Assembly: GCF_021117295.1 (NCBI RefSeq)
Contig: NZ_CP088247.1
Location: forward strand, 496,001-560,000
DNA length: 64,000 bases
Direction: 5' to 3'
Origin: Methylorubrum sp. B1-46
Lineage (GTDB): Bacteria > Pseudomonadota > Alphaproteobacteria > Rhizobiales > Beijerinckiaceae
Both the position numbers and the translations under genes were made by a program. Position 1 is the stretch's first letter, and each line of letters starts with the position of its first letter. Shown here one piece after another: positions 1-9,313 of this stretch. Below the pieces are notes generated by a model that worked only from the letters and a program-made list of their open reading frames with translations, ran no database searches and was not told the DNA's origin.

Positions 1-2
1 GT

Positions 3-446
3 CGGCTCGCGCCGCTGGCGGGCTACGAGACGCTCCGGCCGGAGGTCGCCTACGGCAAGGCGAGCCGCGTCGATTTCCTCGCGAGCGGCGGTGGCCTGCC
101 GCCCTGCCATGTCGAGGTAAAGAACTGCCACCTGATGCGGCAGGCGGGGCTCGCCGAATTTCCCGATTGCAAGGCCGCTCGCTCGGCCCGCCACATGGAG
201 GAATTGGCCGGCGTCGTCGCCTCGGGCGGCCGGGCGATGCTGATCGTAGTGATCCAGATGCGGGCGGCAGCCTTCGACGTCGCCCGCGACATCGATCCGG
301 CTTTCGACCGCGCGCTTCGAGCGGCGCTGGCGGCGGGCGTCGAGGCCTATGCCTATACCTGCGCGATCGGGCCGGAGAGCGTTGCGATTGAGGCGCCCGT
401 GCCGATCCTCACGCCGGGCGCGAAGAATCCGCCCGCTCGAACATGA
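3..446 (+). CDS. sfsA: Sugar fermentation stimulation protein SfsA homologue (3' part)
   Basis: This is the C-terminal 147 residues of an SfsA-family protein; the 5' end lies outside the window. The frame is open from base 3. It shows the family pattern YGKASRVDFL, then VEVKN, then FPDCKAARSARHMEEL, followed by ARDIDPAFDRALRAALAAGVE. The VEVKN segment fits the PD-(D/E)XK-like fold proposed for the family. SfsA is described as a DNA-binding or nuclease-like protein that affects sugar metabolism; its cellular role is poorly defined. The stop codon lies inside the 3' end of the convergent FkbM methyltransferase gene, with 38 bp of overlap. Confidence 0.9.
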   Translation, partial: RLAPLAGYETLRPEVAYGKASRVDFLASGGGLPPCHVEVKNCHLMRQAGLAEFPDCKAARSARHMEELAGVVASGGRAMLIVVIQMRAAAFDVARDIDPAFDRALRAALAAGVEAYAYTCAIGPESVAIEAPVPILTPGAKNPPART

Positions 447-1254
447 GGTTCAGGCGGGTGCGGGCGATCTGGCGGTAGCCGTATTTGTGGAGCAGGCTCG
501 GCAGGTCGATCTGCCACTGGTCGGCGCCGTTCTCGATGATGAGCAGCGACGGCAGCAGCGAGGCCGGCGCGTCGCGCAGGAACGGCTCCAGGATCAGATC
601 CTCCGCGCCTTCGACGTCGAGCTTGATCGCGTCGATGCGCTCGATCCGCTCCGAGCGGCAGAGATCCACCAGCGTGACGGCGGGCACGCGCACGGTCGCG
701 TTCTTGTGGGTGCCGACGATCTTCACGCTCGATTCGCCGCGGTTGCGCGGATCGATGAACAGGGTCAGCTCGCCGCCCTTGTCGGCGACCGCGCAGGCGA
801 TGGCTTTGACCGTGCCGAACGGGTTCTGGCCGATGTTGAAGGTCAGCCGGTCGAACACATCGGGCTGCGGCTCCACCGCGAGGATGCGGGCGCGCGGGCC
901 CGTGAAGGCCGCCACGAACAGCGCGTAGGCGCCGATATTGGCGCCGATGTCGAGGAACACCGCGTCGTCACTCAGGCGCTGCTTGAGCAGCGCACGCTCC
1001 TGTGGGTCGAAGAACTGCGGGGTGAAAAGCACCTTCTTCTCGCAGTTGTTGTTGTAGGGGTGCAACCGCATCCGCGCACCGTAGCGCTCGACGTCGAGCG
1101 GGCGCCCACGCAGCATCGAGATCGCGAGGCGCCGCAGGAACATCGCCAGGCGGCGGGCGCGCCAGGACTGCTCGGGGAGCCGCTGGGTGCGCTCGGCGAT
1201 CCGCGCGACAAGGCCGGTGGGGGCGTAGGTGCCGTAGGGCGAGGAGTCGGTCAT
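409..1254 (-). CDS. FkbM family methyltransferase
   Basis: A 281-residue SAM-dependent methyltransferase of the FkbM type. Motif I is visible as FLDIGANIGAYALFVA near residue 100, followed by the acidic loop ILAVEPQPDVFDRL. The family motif IDAIKLDVEGAEDLILEPFL lies about two-thirds of the way along. FkbM proteins O-methylate sugars or polyketides, and the acceptor cannot be inferred here. The ATG at 1254 was chosen because it begins a compact N-terminus; the frame stays open upstream only as antisense to the neighbouring hydrolase. The gene stands alone, convergent with sfsA and divergent from the alpha/beta hydrolase. Confidence 0.85.
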   Translation of the reverse strand: MTDSSPYGTYAPTGLVARIAERTQRLPEQSWRARRLAMFLRRLAISMLRGRPLDVERYGARMRLHPYNNNCEKKVLFTPQFFDPQERALLKQRLSDDAVFLDIGANIGAYALFVAAFTGPRARILAVEPQPDVFDRLTFNIGQNPFGTVKAIACAVADKGGELTLFIDPRNRGESSVKIVGTHKNATVRVPAVTLVDLCRSERIERIDAIKLDVEGAEDLILEPFLRDAPASLLPSLLIIENGADQWQIDLPSLLHKYGYRQIARTRLNLMFERADSSRPA

Positions 1255-1404
1255 CGTGCCGGGGTGATGCCAGCCCGTTGTGGCGGCGGCAAGTCGGGCG
1301 GTGTCCGGCGAGACCGGGTGGCACGGCGCCAAATCCTGCGGGATGTCGCAAGGAGCCTTCACGCGGCCTTTGACATCGGCGCCGCGGCGCCCGAAGACAC
1401 GCGG

Positions 1405-2178
1405 ATGCAGAGCTTCGATTCCGACGGCGTGCAGATCGCCTATATCGACGTGCCGGCCAAGGACGGGGCGCCTGGCGGCGGCGACCCGATCCTGCTGATT
1501 CATGGCTTCGCCTCGAATCATGCGGTGAACTGGGTCAATACGCTCTGGGTCCGGTATCTGACCGAGGCCGGCTACCGGGTCATCGCCCATGACAATCGCG
1601 GCCACGGCCAGAGCGAGAAGCTCTACGAACCCACCGCCTACACCTCCGACCGGATGGCGGGCGACGCGGTGCGGCTGCTGCGCCACCTCGGTATCGAACG
1701 GGCGGACGTGATGGGCTATTCCATGGGCGCGCGCATCGGCGCGCACATGGCGCTCGATTATCCCGACGAGGTCCGCTCGCTGCTTCTCGGCGGCATGGGC
1801 TTCCATCTCGTGGACGGGCACGGGCTGCCGCAGGGCATCGCCGAGGCGCTGGAAGCGCCCCCCGGCACGCCCGCGCCGAACCCGACCGCAGCGACCTTCC
1901 GCACCTTCGCGGAGCAGACCAAGAGCGACCTGCGGGCGCTCGCCGCCTGCATCCGCTGCTCGCGCCAGACCCTGTCGCGGGCCGAACTCTCGGCGATCGA
2001 CACCCCGACCCTGGTTACCGTCGGCACCCTCGACACCGTGGCGGGCTCCGGGCCGGAACTGGCGAAGCTGATGCCGAACGCCCGCGCGCTGGAACTGCCG
2101 AACCGCGACCATTCGACCGCCGTCGGCGATCGGCAGCACCGCACGGGCGTGCTGGAGTTCCTCGCACAGCGGCCGTAG
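1405..2178 (+). CDS. Alpha/beta fold hydrolase
   Basis: A 257-residue alpha/beta hydrolase. The oxyanion-hole segment LLIHGFASNHA lies near residues 30-40. The nucleophile elbow GYSMGA places the catalytic Ser at about 106. An acid is plausible in VTVGTLDTV, and the base in NRDHST close to the C-terminus. DNRGHGQSEK after strand 4 is typical of the esterase/haloperoxidase-like group. No signal peptide is seen, so it should be cytoplasmic. The substrate is unknown. The ATG at 1405 gives a normal family N-terminus (MQSFDSDGVQIAYID). It is transcribed away from the FkbM gene and has no operon partner. Confidence 0.85.
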   Translation: MQSFDSDGVQIAYIDVPAKDGAPGGGDPILLIHGFASNHAVNWVNTLWVRYLTEAGYRVIAHDNRGHGQSEKLYEPTAYTSDRMAGDAVRLLRHLGIERADVMGYSMGARIGAHMALDYPDEVRSLLLGGMGFHLVDGHGLPQGIAEALEAPPGTPAPNPTAATFRTFAEQTKSDLRALAACIRCSRQTLSRAELSAIDTPTLVTVGTLDTVAGSGPELAKLMPNARALELPNRDHSTAVGDRQHRTGVLEFLAQRP

Positions 2179-2404
2179 CCGCAGGGCCATCGCCCGAAAG
2201 GCGATGATCCCGGTTTCTTGCTGGCCTCCGTCTCTGGCCCCGCCTCCGCGAGCTCAGGCTTGCGCTCGGCTCAAGCGGCTTCGCGCGACGGCCGTGACCT
2301 CGCTACCGGTCGATCCTTATGACCTATCGGTGGTAGATCGTTTGACGGACTGTTCCCGGCCTCCGCCTCGCTCATAAGGTGCTGGCACGCTTGGGGATTG
2401 TGCC

Positions 2405-2869
2405 ATGCCGGGTCAAACGTCACACAGTGCCGCGGACGGCGTTCTCCGCTCGGTCGTGGCGGATGCGTTCGCCACCGTCCTGATTGCCCTCGCGATTCTG
2501 CTGCTTGTGCTCGGAGGCGTCGCCCTGGCAGCACCCAAACTCAGCCATGCCGCGGGAAAAGTCGTCGGCCTGAGCAACCTGTCCACGGACGAAGGCTGCC
2601 TCCCGGCCAAGATGACGGGCCGTGTCGTGAAGCGGGAGTTCGGCCGCGACGGCCTCTATCTCCAAAGCGTCATCGTCGAGGAGAAAACCGGCCAGCGGAC
2701 GTTCATCAACGTCGAGGACGGCTACCGCAACCTCGACGCGGCCACCAACTCTTCGGTCAAGCACGCTCTCGAAACGATCCTGACGGTCGGCCGACCGGTC
2801 GCGCTTCGCGTGCTCGGATGCGGGGCGGCAGCGCGGCAGTTGACGCTCGACGCCGTGCGGCCGCTCTGA
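2405..2869 (+). CDS. Hypothetical membrane-anchored protein
   Basis: A 154-residue protein of unrecognised family. One hydrophobic segment (about residues 21-43, ATVLIALAILLLVLGGVALA) is followed by a soluble domain of about 110 residues. The soluble part contains two cysteines (EGCLPAKM and VLGCGAA) that could pair if the domain is periplasmic. An N-terminal membrane anchor with an exported domain is the simplest reading. The ATG at 2405 is preceded by no strong ribosome site. It ends 16 bp before the 3' end of the convergent gene at 2886. No function is proposed. Confidence 0.6.
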   Translation: MPGQTSHSAADGVLRSVVADAFATVLIALAILLLVLGGVALAAPKLSHAAGKVVGLSNLSTDEGCLPAKMTGRVVKREFGRDGLYLQSVIVEEKTGQRTFINVEDGYRNLDAATNSSVKHALETILTVGRPVALRVLGCGAAARQLTLDAVRPL

Positions 2870-2885
2870 TCCGAGCGGGGGAGGT

Positions 2886-3887
2886 TCACGCGCGCGGATC
2901 GGCGAGCCAGTCCGGCACCCATCGCGCCGGGCGCGGTGCCCGTGAGAGATCCGACCGTGCCTGCTCGACGGGCGCCGGCGCGCCGCCGAGGATCGGGCGG
3001 GTCTGATAATCGAAGCAGGGCAGGATGCAGCCCTTCGCATCGAGCGCCAGATGCGCCTCGAACCAGAGGCCGAGATCGGGATCGGCTCGGTGCTGCTCGT
3101 CCCGCAGGGCACGTAGCAGCGGCTCCACCTGTGCAATCTCTGGGACCGGCTGCGGCCCGGCGCGGTAGACCTGCACCTCGCACAGCGTCCCAACGATGGC
3201 GGCCCTGAGCTGCGTCCTGTCCCAGGGCGTCTTGCCAGGCGGGCGGTGGGCGGCCAAGGCGCGCCCGATCTCGGTCAGGATCGAATGCCCGGCCCAGTAG
3301 GCCTCACGCTCGTGCATCCAGGCATCCATCCGCGCCGCGAACGCCGTCGAATCGCAGATCTCGCCGGCCAGAGCGTCCAGGCGCTCCGGTCCGATTCGCC
3401 CCGCGAGCCATTTCGCAAAGGCATCGCGCGCGTCGCCATCCGCGGCCCGCGCCAAGTCCTCCTCGTCTTCTTTCTCGTCTTCGTCTTCCTCGGCGGCGAG
3501 ATCGCTCCAAGCGGTACCCGAGAAGGCGTCGCGGGCGAGTTTGGCGAGGAAGCCTTCGAGTGAGCCCGCGAGGACCGCCGCATCCCCTTCGGAGCCGAGA
3601 CCGACGACGGGGCTCGACGGCGTCGGCACGCCGTCCGGGTGCCAGAAACCGACGAGCGAGCCGTCGGGCAGGTAGAGGAACAGCGAGAATTCCCGGCGCA
3701 GGGCGCTGCCGTCGACGATCGGCGCCTCGTCGGTGAGCGTCCCCTGCAGCCGGAAGCAGCCGAAGCTGCCCCAGGGCCGCCCGTCGAGCCAATCGGCGAA
3801 ATCGCGGAGTAGCCGGGGCGGCTCGTGTCCCGGGGGGAAGGCCGACAGAAGAGTCTCGGTCCTGACGATGTAGGGATCCCGCGCCAC
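2886..3887 (-). CDS. Conserved hypothetical protein, possibly SMI1/KNR4 (SUKH)-like
   Basis: A 333-residue soluble protein. The N-terminal half carries a pattern reminiscent of SUKH/SMI1-KNR4 proteins: LLRDFADWLDGRPWGSF, then SLFLYLPDGSLVGFWH, then VVGLGSEGDAAVLAGSLEGFLAKL. A long acidic linker (EEDEDEKEDEEDL) follows near residues 130-145, and then a second, mostly helical region. SUKH proteins include immunity proteins against polymorphic toxins, but no toxin gene is adjacent here. The family assignment is by eye and weak. It ends just after a divergent-looking gap and lies 21 bp upstream-to-downstream of the ABC permease, on the same strand. Confidence 0.6.
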   Translation of the reverse strand: MARDPYIVRTETLLSAFPPGHEPPRLLRDFADWLDGRPWGSFGCFRLQGTLTDEAPIVDGSALRREFSLFLYLPDGSLVGFWHPDGVPTPSSPVVGLGSEGDAAVLAGSLEGFLAKLARDAFSGTAWSDLAAEEDEDEKEDEEDLARAADGDARDAFAKWLAGRIGPERLDALAGEICDSTAFAARMDAWMHEREAYWAGHSILTEIGRALAAHRPPGKTPWDRTQLRAAIVGTLCEVQVYRAGPQPVPEIAQVEPLLRALRDEQHRADPDLGLWFEAHLALDAKGCILPCFDYQTRPILGGAPAPVEQARSDLSRAPRPARWVPDWLADPRA

Positions 3888-3908
3888 CTGCCCTCCCCTG
3901 TCGTCCCG

Positions 3909-4688
3909 TCAGCTCTTCAGCCGATATCCCGTGCGGAAGATGTAGGTCACGAGCCCGAGGCACAGCACGAGGAAGGCCAAGGTCGCCGCGATGCTGATCC
4001 CGACCGCCACATCGCCCTTGCCGAAGAAGGCCCAGCGGAAGCCGCTGACGAGGTAGACGACCGGGTTGAATAGGCTGACCGTCCGCCAGAATGGCGGCAG
4101 CATGTCGATGGAGTAGAAGCTGCCACCAAGGAATGTCAGCGGCGTGACGATGAGGAGCGGCACCAGTTGCAGCTTCTCGAACCCGTCCGCCCACAGTCCG
4201 ATGACGAAGCCGAACAGGCTGAAGGTGACCGCCGTCAAAAGCAGGAAGAACACCATCCAGAAAGGGTGCTCGATGTGCAACGGCACGAACAGGGCGGCAG
4301 TGGCGAGAATGGTGAGGCCGATGATGATCGCTTTCGTCGCCGCCGCACCGACAAAGCCGAGCACGACCTCCAAGGGCGAGATCGGCGCTGACAGGATCTC
4401 GTAGATCGTGCCGGCGAAGCGCGGGAAGTAGATGCCGAACGAGGCGTTCGACACGCTCTGCGTCAGGAGTGAGAGCATCATCAGCCCCGGCACGATGAAG
4501 GCGCCGTAGGGCACGCCGTCCACCGTCTGCATGCGCGAGCCGATCGCGGCGCCGAAGACCACGAAATAGAGCGAGGTGGAGATCACCGGCGCGACGATAC
4601 TTTGGAGGGCCGTGCGCCAGAACCGGGCCATCTCGAAGCGGTAGATGGCACGGATCGCCGGGACGTTCAGCATGGACACGGCCTTCAT
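3909..4688 (-). CDS. ABC-2 type transporter permease
   Basis: A 259-residue integral membrane protein with about six hydrophobic segments, in the ABC-2/NodJ/YadH style. Characteristic stretches are [30 protein letters not shown] and the [19 protein letters not shown] loop before the last helices. It should form the membrane channel of an exporter with the ATPase encoded immediately upstream. Its ATG overlaps the ATPase stop (ATGA, 4685-4688), so the two are translationally coupled. The substrate is unknown; drug, lipid and polysaccharide export are all possible in this family. Confidence 0.92.
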   Translation of the reverse strand: MKAVSMLNVPAIRAIYRFEMARFWRTALQSIVAPVISTSLYFVVFGAAIGSRMQTVDGVPYGAFIVPGLMMLSLLTQSVSNASFGIYFPRFAGTIYEILSAPISPLEVVLGFVGAAATKAIIIGLTILATAALFVPLHIEHPFWMVFFLLLTAVTFSLFGFVIGLWADGFEKLQLVPLLIVTPLTFLGGSFYSIDMLPPFWRTVSLFNPVVYLVSGFRWAFFGKGDVAVGISIAATLAFLVLCLGLVTYIFRTGYRLKS

Positions 4689-5611
4689 GCGCGCTCGCGG
4701 ACGAGATCGACGAAGATGTCTTCGAGCGAACTCTGGCTGGTATCGAGATCGGTGAAGGCGATGCCGGCATCGGCCAACTCGCCGAGCAGGCCGGTGATGC
4801 CGGTGCGCTCGCGCCGCGTGTCGTAGGTGTAGACGAGCGTGCGCCCGCCCTCGCCGAGGTGGAGGTCGTGACGCGCAAGGTTCTCCGGCAAGGCCGCGAC
4901 CGGCTCGCGCAGGTGCAGGATGAGCTGCTTCTTGCCGAGCTTGCGCATCAGCTCGACCTTGTCCTCAACGAGGATGATCTCGCCCTTGCGGATCACGCCC
5001 ACCCGGTCGGCCATCTCCTCGGCCTCCTCGATATAGTGGGTGGTGAGGATCACCGTGACGCCCTGCTCGCGCAGACGGCGCACGAGGCGCCACATGTCCT
5101 GACGCAGCTCGACATCGACGCCCGCCGTCGGCTCGTCGAGGAACAGCACCTGGGGCTCGTGGGCGAGCGCCTTGGCGATCAGCACCCGGCGCTTCATGCC
5201 TCCAGAGAGCTGCATGATGCGGCTCTCGCGCTTGTCGTAGAGGGAGAGGTCCCTCAGCACCCGCTCGATATGGGCCGGGTCCCTGGCGAGCCCGAACAGG
5301 CCGCGGCTGAAGCTCACCGTGTCCCACACCTTCTCGAAGGCGTCGGTGGTGAGCTCCTGCGGCACGAGCCCAATCATCCGGCGCGCGGCACGGTAGTCGC
5401 TGAGGATGTCGTGGCCGCCGACGCGGATCTGGCCGCTACCCGGCGTGACGATGCCGCAGACGATGTTGATGAGGGTCGACTTGCCGGCGCCGTTCGGCCC
5501 CAGAAGCGCGAAGATCTCGCCTTTGGCGATATCGAGGTTGACTTCGCGCAGAGCGTGCAACCCCGACGCGTAGACCTTCGACAGGTTCGCGATCGAGACG
5601 ATCGGTGACAT
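4685..5611 (-). CDS. ABC transporter ATP-binding protein (ABC-2 exporter)
   Basis: A 308-residue ATPase with all nucleotide-binding motifs: Walker [10 protein letters not shown], signature LSGGMKRR, Walker [13 protein letters not shown] and the H-loop [14 protein letters not shown]. The C-terminal extension of about 80 residues is of the CcmA/DrrA exporter type. The ATG at 5611 gives the standard start [14 protein letters not shown]; the in-frame ATG further upstream would add an unrelated stretch. It is coupled by ATGA overlap to the permease gene and together they form a minimal two-gene exporter operon. The 216 bp upstream of the start hold the presumed promoter. Confidence 0.93.
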   Translation of the reverse strand: MSPIVSIANLSKVYASGLHALREVNLDIAKGEIFALLGPNGAGKSTLINIVCGIVTPGSGQIRVGGHDILSDYRAARRMIGLVPQELTTDAFEKVWDTVSFSRGLFGLARDPAHIERVLRDLSLYDKRESRIMQLSGGMKRRVLIAKALAHEPQVLFLDEPTAGVDVELRQDMWRLVRRLREQGVTVILTTHYIEEAEEMADRVGVIRKGEIILVEDKVELMRKLGKKQLILHLREPVAALPENLARHDLHLGEGGRTLVYTYDTRRERTGITGLLGELADAGIAFTDLDTSQSSLEDIFVDLVRERA

Positions 5612-5827
5612 CGGGGCTCGGGAATGGCGGATGGGGGCCGCCCTATACCACGGCGACCGAGGCGGTGAAGCGGGCGGTCGCCGGTTACATTTTCCGGCGA
5701 TTCCCCAAGTGTTCCGGCACACCTCGCGGAACCGGGCACCGCGCCGAGGTTTGTCGAACTGTTCTCCTGCGACAAACGACCCCTGACCCGACCTGCCCTC
5801 AACGAGACGGCGGGTCGTTTTTTGTGG

Positions 5828-7867
5828 TCAGCTCTGCAGCCGCTCCGCGGCCTCTCGTTCGCGCAGGTAATCCTCGGTGGTGCGCGGCTTGGCCGGCGGA
5901 ACGGCGTGGGGGTCGAAACCCTGGTTGAGCGCCGCCTCGACGCGGCAATCGTCGCACATCATCAACGAGCGGATGCGCTGCTCGCCGGCCTCGCCCGAGA
6001 ACATCCAGTGCCGCTCCCGCAGCTTGCCGATCACCCGCTCGATGGTGGAGCGGGTGCCGAACGGCTTGGCGCAGGTGATGCAGCAGAACGGCTCCTCCTC
6101 CTTCACGATCCGGCGCGGCTGGCTCCAAGCCTCGAAATCGATCTGCGGCTTCAGGCTGATGACGTCCTCCGGGCAGGTGGCCGCGCACAGGCCGCACTGC
6201 ACGCACAGGCTCTCCTCGAAGGCGAGCAGCGGCCGCTCGGCGCTGTCGGACAGGGCATGGGTCGGGCAGGCGCCGACGCAGGAGAGGCAGAGGGTGCAAT
6301 CCTCCGTGCGGACGTTCAGTCCGCCGAACGGCGCTCCGGCCGCCAGCGGCACGGCGGCCACCGGCGTGGGCGCGGCGGCGTGCATCTCGCGGAAGGCGAG
6401 GCGCAGCATCTCGCGCTTGCCGCCGACGGGCACGAAGCCGGCCGGCGTCGCCGTGGCGCGGCCGGGCGTCGCCGACCGGAGCGCTATGCCAAGCGCGTCG
6501 GGGTCGTCGGTCTCGATCAGGGCCACCGTCGGCGCCTCCGTGCCGGCGCCGTAGCCGAGGACGTCGGCGAGCGTCCGGCCGAGCGCCACGCTGCGGTGCA
6601 GGCTGTCGAGGTCGTGCTTCGGGCGCGCACGCACGAGCACACGCACACCGGCCGCGCCGTAGGCGAACAGGGCCGCAACAACCTCGGGGCCGAACTGTGT
6701 CACCTCGTTGACCCGCACCGGCAAGACATGGGCCGGCAGGCCCTCGCCGTAGCGTCCCAGTGCATCGATCAGCGGCTCGCCGTGGTCGCCGTCGTGGAAC
6801 AGCACCACCGCATCCGCCCCCCCCGCGGCCCGGTAGGCGCGCATCAGAGTGCGCAGGCGCCGCATCAGCGCGTCGGCGGGCGGCAGGGCGTAGTTCGCCG
6901 CGCCCGTGGGACAGACCGCGGCGCAGCTTCCGCAGCCGGCGCAGACATAGGGGTCTATCGCCACCGTGTCGCCGGCCGGCGCGATCGCCCCGGTCGGGCA
7001 GACATCGAGGCAGCGGGTGCAGCCGGTGATGCGCGAGCGGGAATGGGCGCAGAGTTCGCCGCGGAAATCGATGAAGCGGGTCTTGTCGAACTCGCCGACG
7101 AGGTGGGAGGCCGCCATCACCGCGCGCTCGACCGCCGCCGGATCGCGCGGGTCGGCGCGCAGGTAGCCGCTGCGCAGCTCGTGCGCGGGAAAGAGCGGCG
7201 TACCGCCGGTGAGATCGAGGATCAGGTCGCAGGACGAGACCGCCCCGTCGCGACCCGTGCCGAACACGAGATGCGTGCGCGAGGACGGCGCCGGCAGGGC
7301 GTAGTCGTCGATGCGAAGCTCGAACGCGCCGAGATGGCCGGTCGCCCCGCGCACCGTGCCGCGGAGCACCGGAAACTCGTTGCGGTGGAGCGGCGCGACC
7401 TCGCCGGGCCGGCTCAGGAGCACGGTGACGTCGAGATGCTCGGCCAACCGCCGCCCGGCCTCGATCGCGGCCTCGTCGCGCCCGTAGATCAGGGCGACGC
7501 CCCGGCTCTCCAGCGGCACCGTGCCGGCCACAGGGACCGCCTCGGCCGCGGCAGCGAGCAGTGCGGCCATCTTCGGCCCTGACTTGTCGGCCTGCGACGA
7601 CCAGCCAGCCGTCTCGCGGATCTTGGCGAAGGTGACGCGCTCCTCCGCCTCCAGCTCGGCCGCGACCTCCTCGAAGAGCGGCGCCTGCAGCGTGCAGGAG
7701 ACGGTGATCGGCACACCGGTCGCGAGGGCTTCGCGGTAGCGGTCGAGTTCGCGGCCGCAGAGCTGGTCGGCGGTGCGCACCCGGCCGCCGCAGCCCTTTT
7801 CGAGGGCCGCGACATCGAGCGGCATCGTCTTCTCGCAGGAACAGGCGAACACGAGACGATCGGACAC
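5828..7867 (-). CDS. Multi-cluster 4Fe-4S polyferredoxin of the formate dehydrogenase locus
   Basis: A 679-residue iron-sulfur protein. Four ferredoxin-type motifs are readable: CTRCLDVCPTGAI and CAGCGSCAAVCPTGAA in the middle, then CTLCLSCVGACPTHAL and CVQCGLCAATCPEDV near the C-terminus. Further Cys pairs follow (CCITC, CDDC) that may bind metal. A region between about residues 100 and 230 reads like a flavin or nucleotide-binding domain, but I cannot assign it firmly. No signal peptide is present, so it should be cytoplasmic. It is divergent from the FDH accessory operon across a 127 bp gap. Such proteins accompany this FDH type in many proteobacteria. A role in electron transfer or cofactor maturation for FDH is inferred, not shown. 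Confidence 0.88.
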   Translation of the reverse strand: MSDRLVFACSCEKTMPLDVAALEKGCGGRVRTADQLCGRELDRYREALATGVPITVSCTLQAPLFEEVAAELEAEERVTFAKIRETAGWSSQADKSGPKMAALLAAAAEAVPVAGTVPLESRGVALIYGRDEAAIEAGRRLAEHLDVTVLLSRPGEVAPLHRNEFPVLRGTVRGATGHLGAFELRIDDYALPAPSSRTHLVFGTGRDGAVSSCDLILDLTGGTPLFPAHELRSGYLRADPRDPAAVERAVMAASHLVGEFDKTRFIDFRGELCAHSRSRITGCTRCLDVCPTGAIAPAGDTVAIDPYVCAGCGSCAAVCPTGAANYALPPADALMRRLRTLMRAYRAAGGADAVVLFHDGDHGEPLIDALGRYGEGLPAHVLPVRVNEVTQFGPEVVAALFAYGAAGVRVLVRARPKHDLDSLHRSVALGRTLADVLGYGAGTEAPTVALIETDDPDALGIALRSATPGRATATPAGFVPVGGKREMLRLAFREMHAAAPTPVAAVPLAAGAPFGGLNVRTEDCTLCLSCVGACPTHALSDSAERPLLAFEESLCVQCGLCAATCPEDVISLKPQIDFEAWSQPRRIVKEEEPFCCITCAKPFGTRSTIERVIGKLRERHWMFSGEAGEQRIRSLMMCDDCRVEAALNQGFDPHAVPPAKPRTTEDYLREREAAERLQS

Positions 7868-7927
7868 GATGGAACCTGAGACGATTGGGAGAGCGGGAGG
7901 GCCCTTCGCGCGGGGGCCCGGCTTCCA

Positions 7928-7947
7928 TATACTCGCATCATTCTAAA
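7928..7947. promoter_or_regulatory. Possible iron-response (Irr/ICE-like) half-sites in the FDH divergent promoter
   Basis: Within the 127 bp between the polyferredoxin and the FDH accessory operon, TATACTC (7928-7934) is followed five bases later by ATTCTAAA (7940-7947). The same two blocks occur without the five-base spacer, in reverse complement, in the irr leader at 55289-55303. A TTTAGAA/TTCTAAA core is typical of rhizobial Irr iron-control elements. The different spacing makes function uncertain. Confidence 0.25.
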
Positions 7948-7994
7948 ACGACGAACGGACATGCGGGCGCAGGCGCCTGCGCCCGACACGGCTC

Positions 7995-8750
7995 ATGACC
8001 TTCCCTCTCGACACCGAACCACCGGGCCTGCGCCCCGCTCCCCTCGTTCTGCCGCCGGCCTTCACCGGGCTCGTCGCGGCCGGCGCGGCCGGACAGGCCT
8101 GCCGGCTGGCCGGAACCGGCGAGGCGAACGCTGGCACGCTTCTCATGGAGGAGCGCGACGACGTGATCGCGTTCGCCGTGGTGCTGGAACCGGATGAGCC
8201 GCTCGCCACGGCGCGGCGGGCTTTCTTCGTCGGGATGCAGGCTCTGGCCGACGCGGTCGGCACCTTCGGGCCGCCGGAGATCCCGGTGACCTTCGTGTGG
8301 CCCGACACCTTGACCTTCAACGGAGCCCGCCTCGGCGGCGGCGCCCTGCACTGGCCGGAGGGCTGCGGCGAGGCCGACACGCCGGATTGGCTCGTGTTCT
8401 CGGCGATGCTGATCGCCTCGAAGCGGGATGCGGGCGATCCCGGCCTCACGCCCGAGTCCACCTCGCTGGAGGACGAAGGGTTCCCCATGGACCTGCGCGA
8501 GCCGCTCGTGGAGAGCTTTGCCCGCCATCTCACCAAGGCGTTCGAGATCTGGAGCGAGGACGGGGCCGCCCGCTCGACCGGGCGCTACCTCGCCCGCCTC
8601 GCACTGCCGCCGGGAGCGCGCGCGACGATCGAACCGGACGGGGATGCCCGGCTCATCCATGCCGACGGCCGCGTCGAGACCCTGCTGTTGCTGCCAAGCC
8701 TTGTCACCCCGTCCTGGCGCGATCCGGCCACCGGCACGGTGCGGCTGTGA
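7995..8750 (+). CDS. Biotin/lipoate-protein ligase-like protein, probably catalytically degenerate (DUF4444-type)
   Basis: A 251-residue protein and the first gene of the FDH accessory series. The middle (VTFVWPDTLTFNGARLGGGAL) aligns by eye with the KWPND...GxKxAGxL motif of biotin and lipoate ligases. The catalytic lysine position reads Val, and the N-terminal substrate loop of active ligases is not visible. The C-terminal 60 residues (GRYLARLALPPGARATIEPDGDAR) form a separate small domain like that annotated DUF4444. It may be a scaffold or cofactor-handling protein rather than an active ligase. Its stop overlaps the next start as GTGA, implying coupled translation with the DUF6505 gene. 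Confidence 0.8.
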   Translation: MTFPLDTEPPGLRPAPLVLPPAFTGLVAAGAAGQACRLAGTGEANAGTLLMEERDDVIAFAVVLEPDEPLATARRAFFVGMQALADAVGTFGPPEIPVTFVWPDTLTFNGARLGGGALHWPEGCGEADTPDWLVFSAMLIASKRDAGDPGLTPESTSLEDEGFPMDLREPLVESFARHLTKAFEIWSEDGAARSTGRYLARLALPPGARATIEPDGDARLIHADGRVETLLLLPSLVTPSWRDPATGTVRL

Positions 8751-9313
8751 CTGCGGCCAAGCTACCGCGCACCCTGCGGCTCGACCCTTCCGACACCTTC
8801 GTCTTCGCGCACGCCGCCGAGTCCGGCGAGTGGGCGGTGACCGGCTCGTTCCTGTTCTTCGATACCGATCTTGCCGCGCTGGCCGGCAAGGAGCGGGCGG
8901 CGTTCCGATCCGGCTTCGTCGGCGTCGACTCCCTCGGTTTTTCTACCCTGGTCGTCGTCAGCGAGGCGAGCGCGGTGGAACGCGAGGCGGCGATCGAGGC
9001 ACTGGCCCGCCACATTCACGAGCGCTTCGGCGCGCCGGATCGAGAGGCCGCTCGTGCCGCCGCGCGCGAGGAGATCGAGGTTGCGGCCTCCCTGTGCAAC
9101 CTCCCCGTCGGTAGCGTGATCGCCATGCACCGGAGCGAGCGCAACGGCGAGATCCGGGAGGAGTTCCGCACCCTCCACCAGCGCCCCCCCGGGGCCGACC
9201 CGCTGCACGGGCGCGCCTTCCACTTCGTCGAGACCGACGAGGACGGACCTGAGGAACAGGCCGACCTCGTCGGACTTCTGAACGGCGCCTCCACGGGGGC
9301 TGAGAGAGCATGA
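8747..9313 (+). CDS. DUF6505 family protein (FDH accessory)
   Basis: A 188-residue soluble protein with the pattern LPRTLRLDPSDTFVFAHAAESGEWAV at the start, matching the uncharacterised family that travels with this FDH type. The GTG at 8747 was chosen because it overlaps the upstream stop (GTGA) and gives the usual N-terminus. No cysteines suggestive of metal binding, no membrane segment and no signal peptide are seen. The gene ends four bases into the next ATG (ATGA at 9310-9313). Its position suggests a cytoplasmic assembly or quality-control role for the dehydrogenase, which is inference from context only. Confidence 0.8.
   Translation: MTAAKLPRTLRLDPSDTFVFAHAAESGEWAVTGSFLFFDTDLAALAGKERAAFRSGFVGVDSLGFSTLVVVSEASAVEREAAIEALARHIHERFGAPDREAARAAAREEIEVAASLCNLPVGSVIAMHRSERNGEIREEFRTLHQRPPGADPLHGRAFHFVETDEDGPEEQADLVGLLNGASTGAERA

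Noticed and set aside
5776..5823. Inverted repeat ACGACCC...GGGTCGT followed by a T run
   Set aside because: The loop of 29 bases is long and no plus-strand gene ends before it; too weak to call a terminator.
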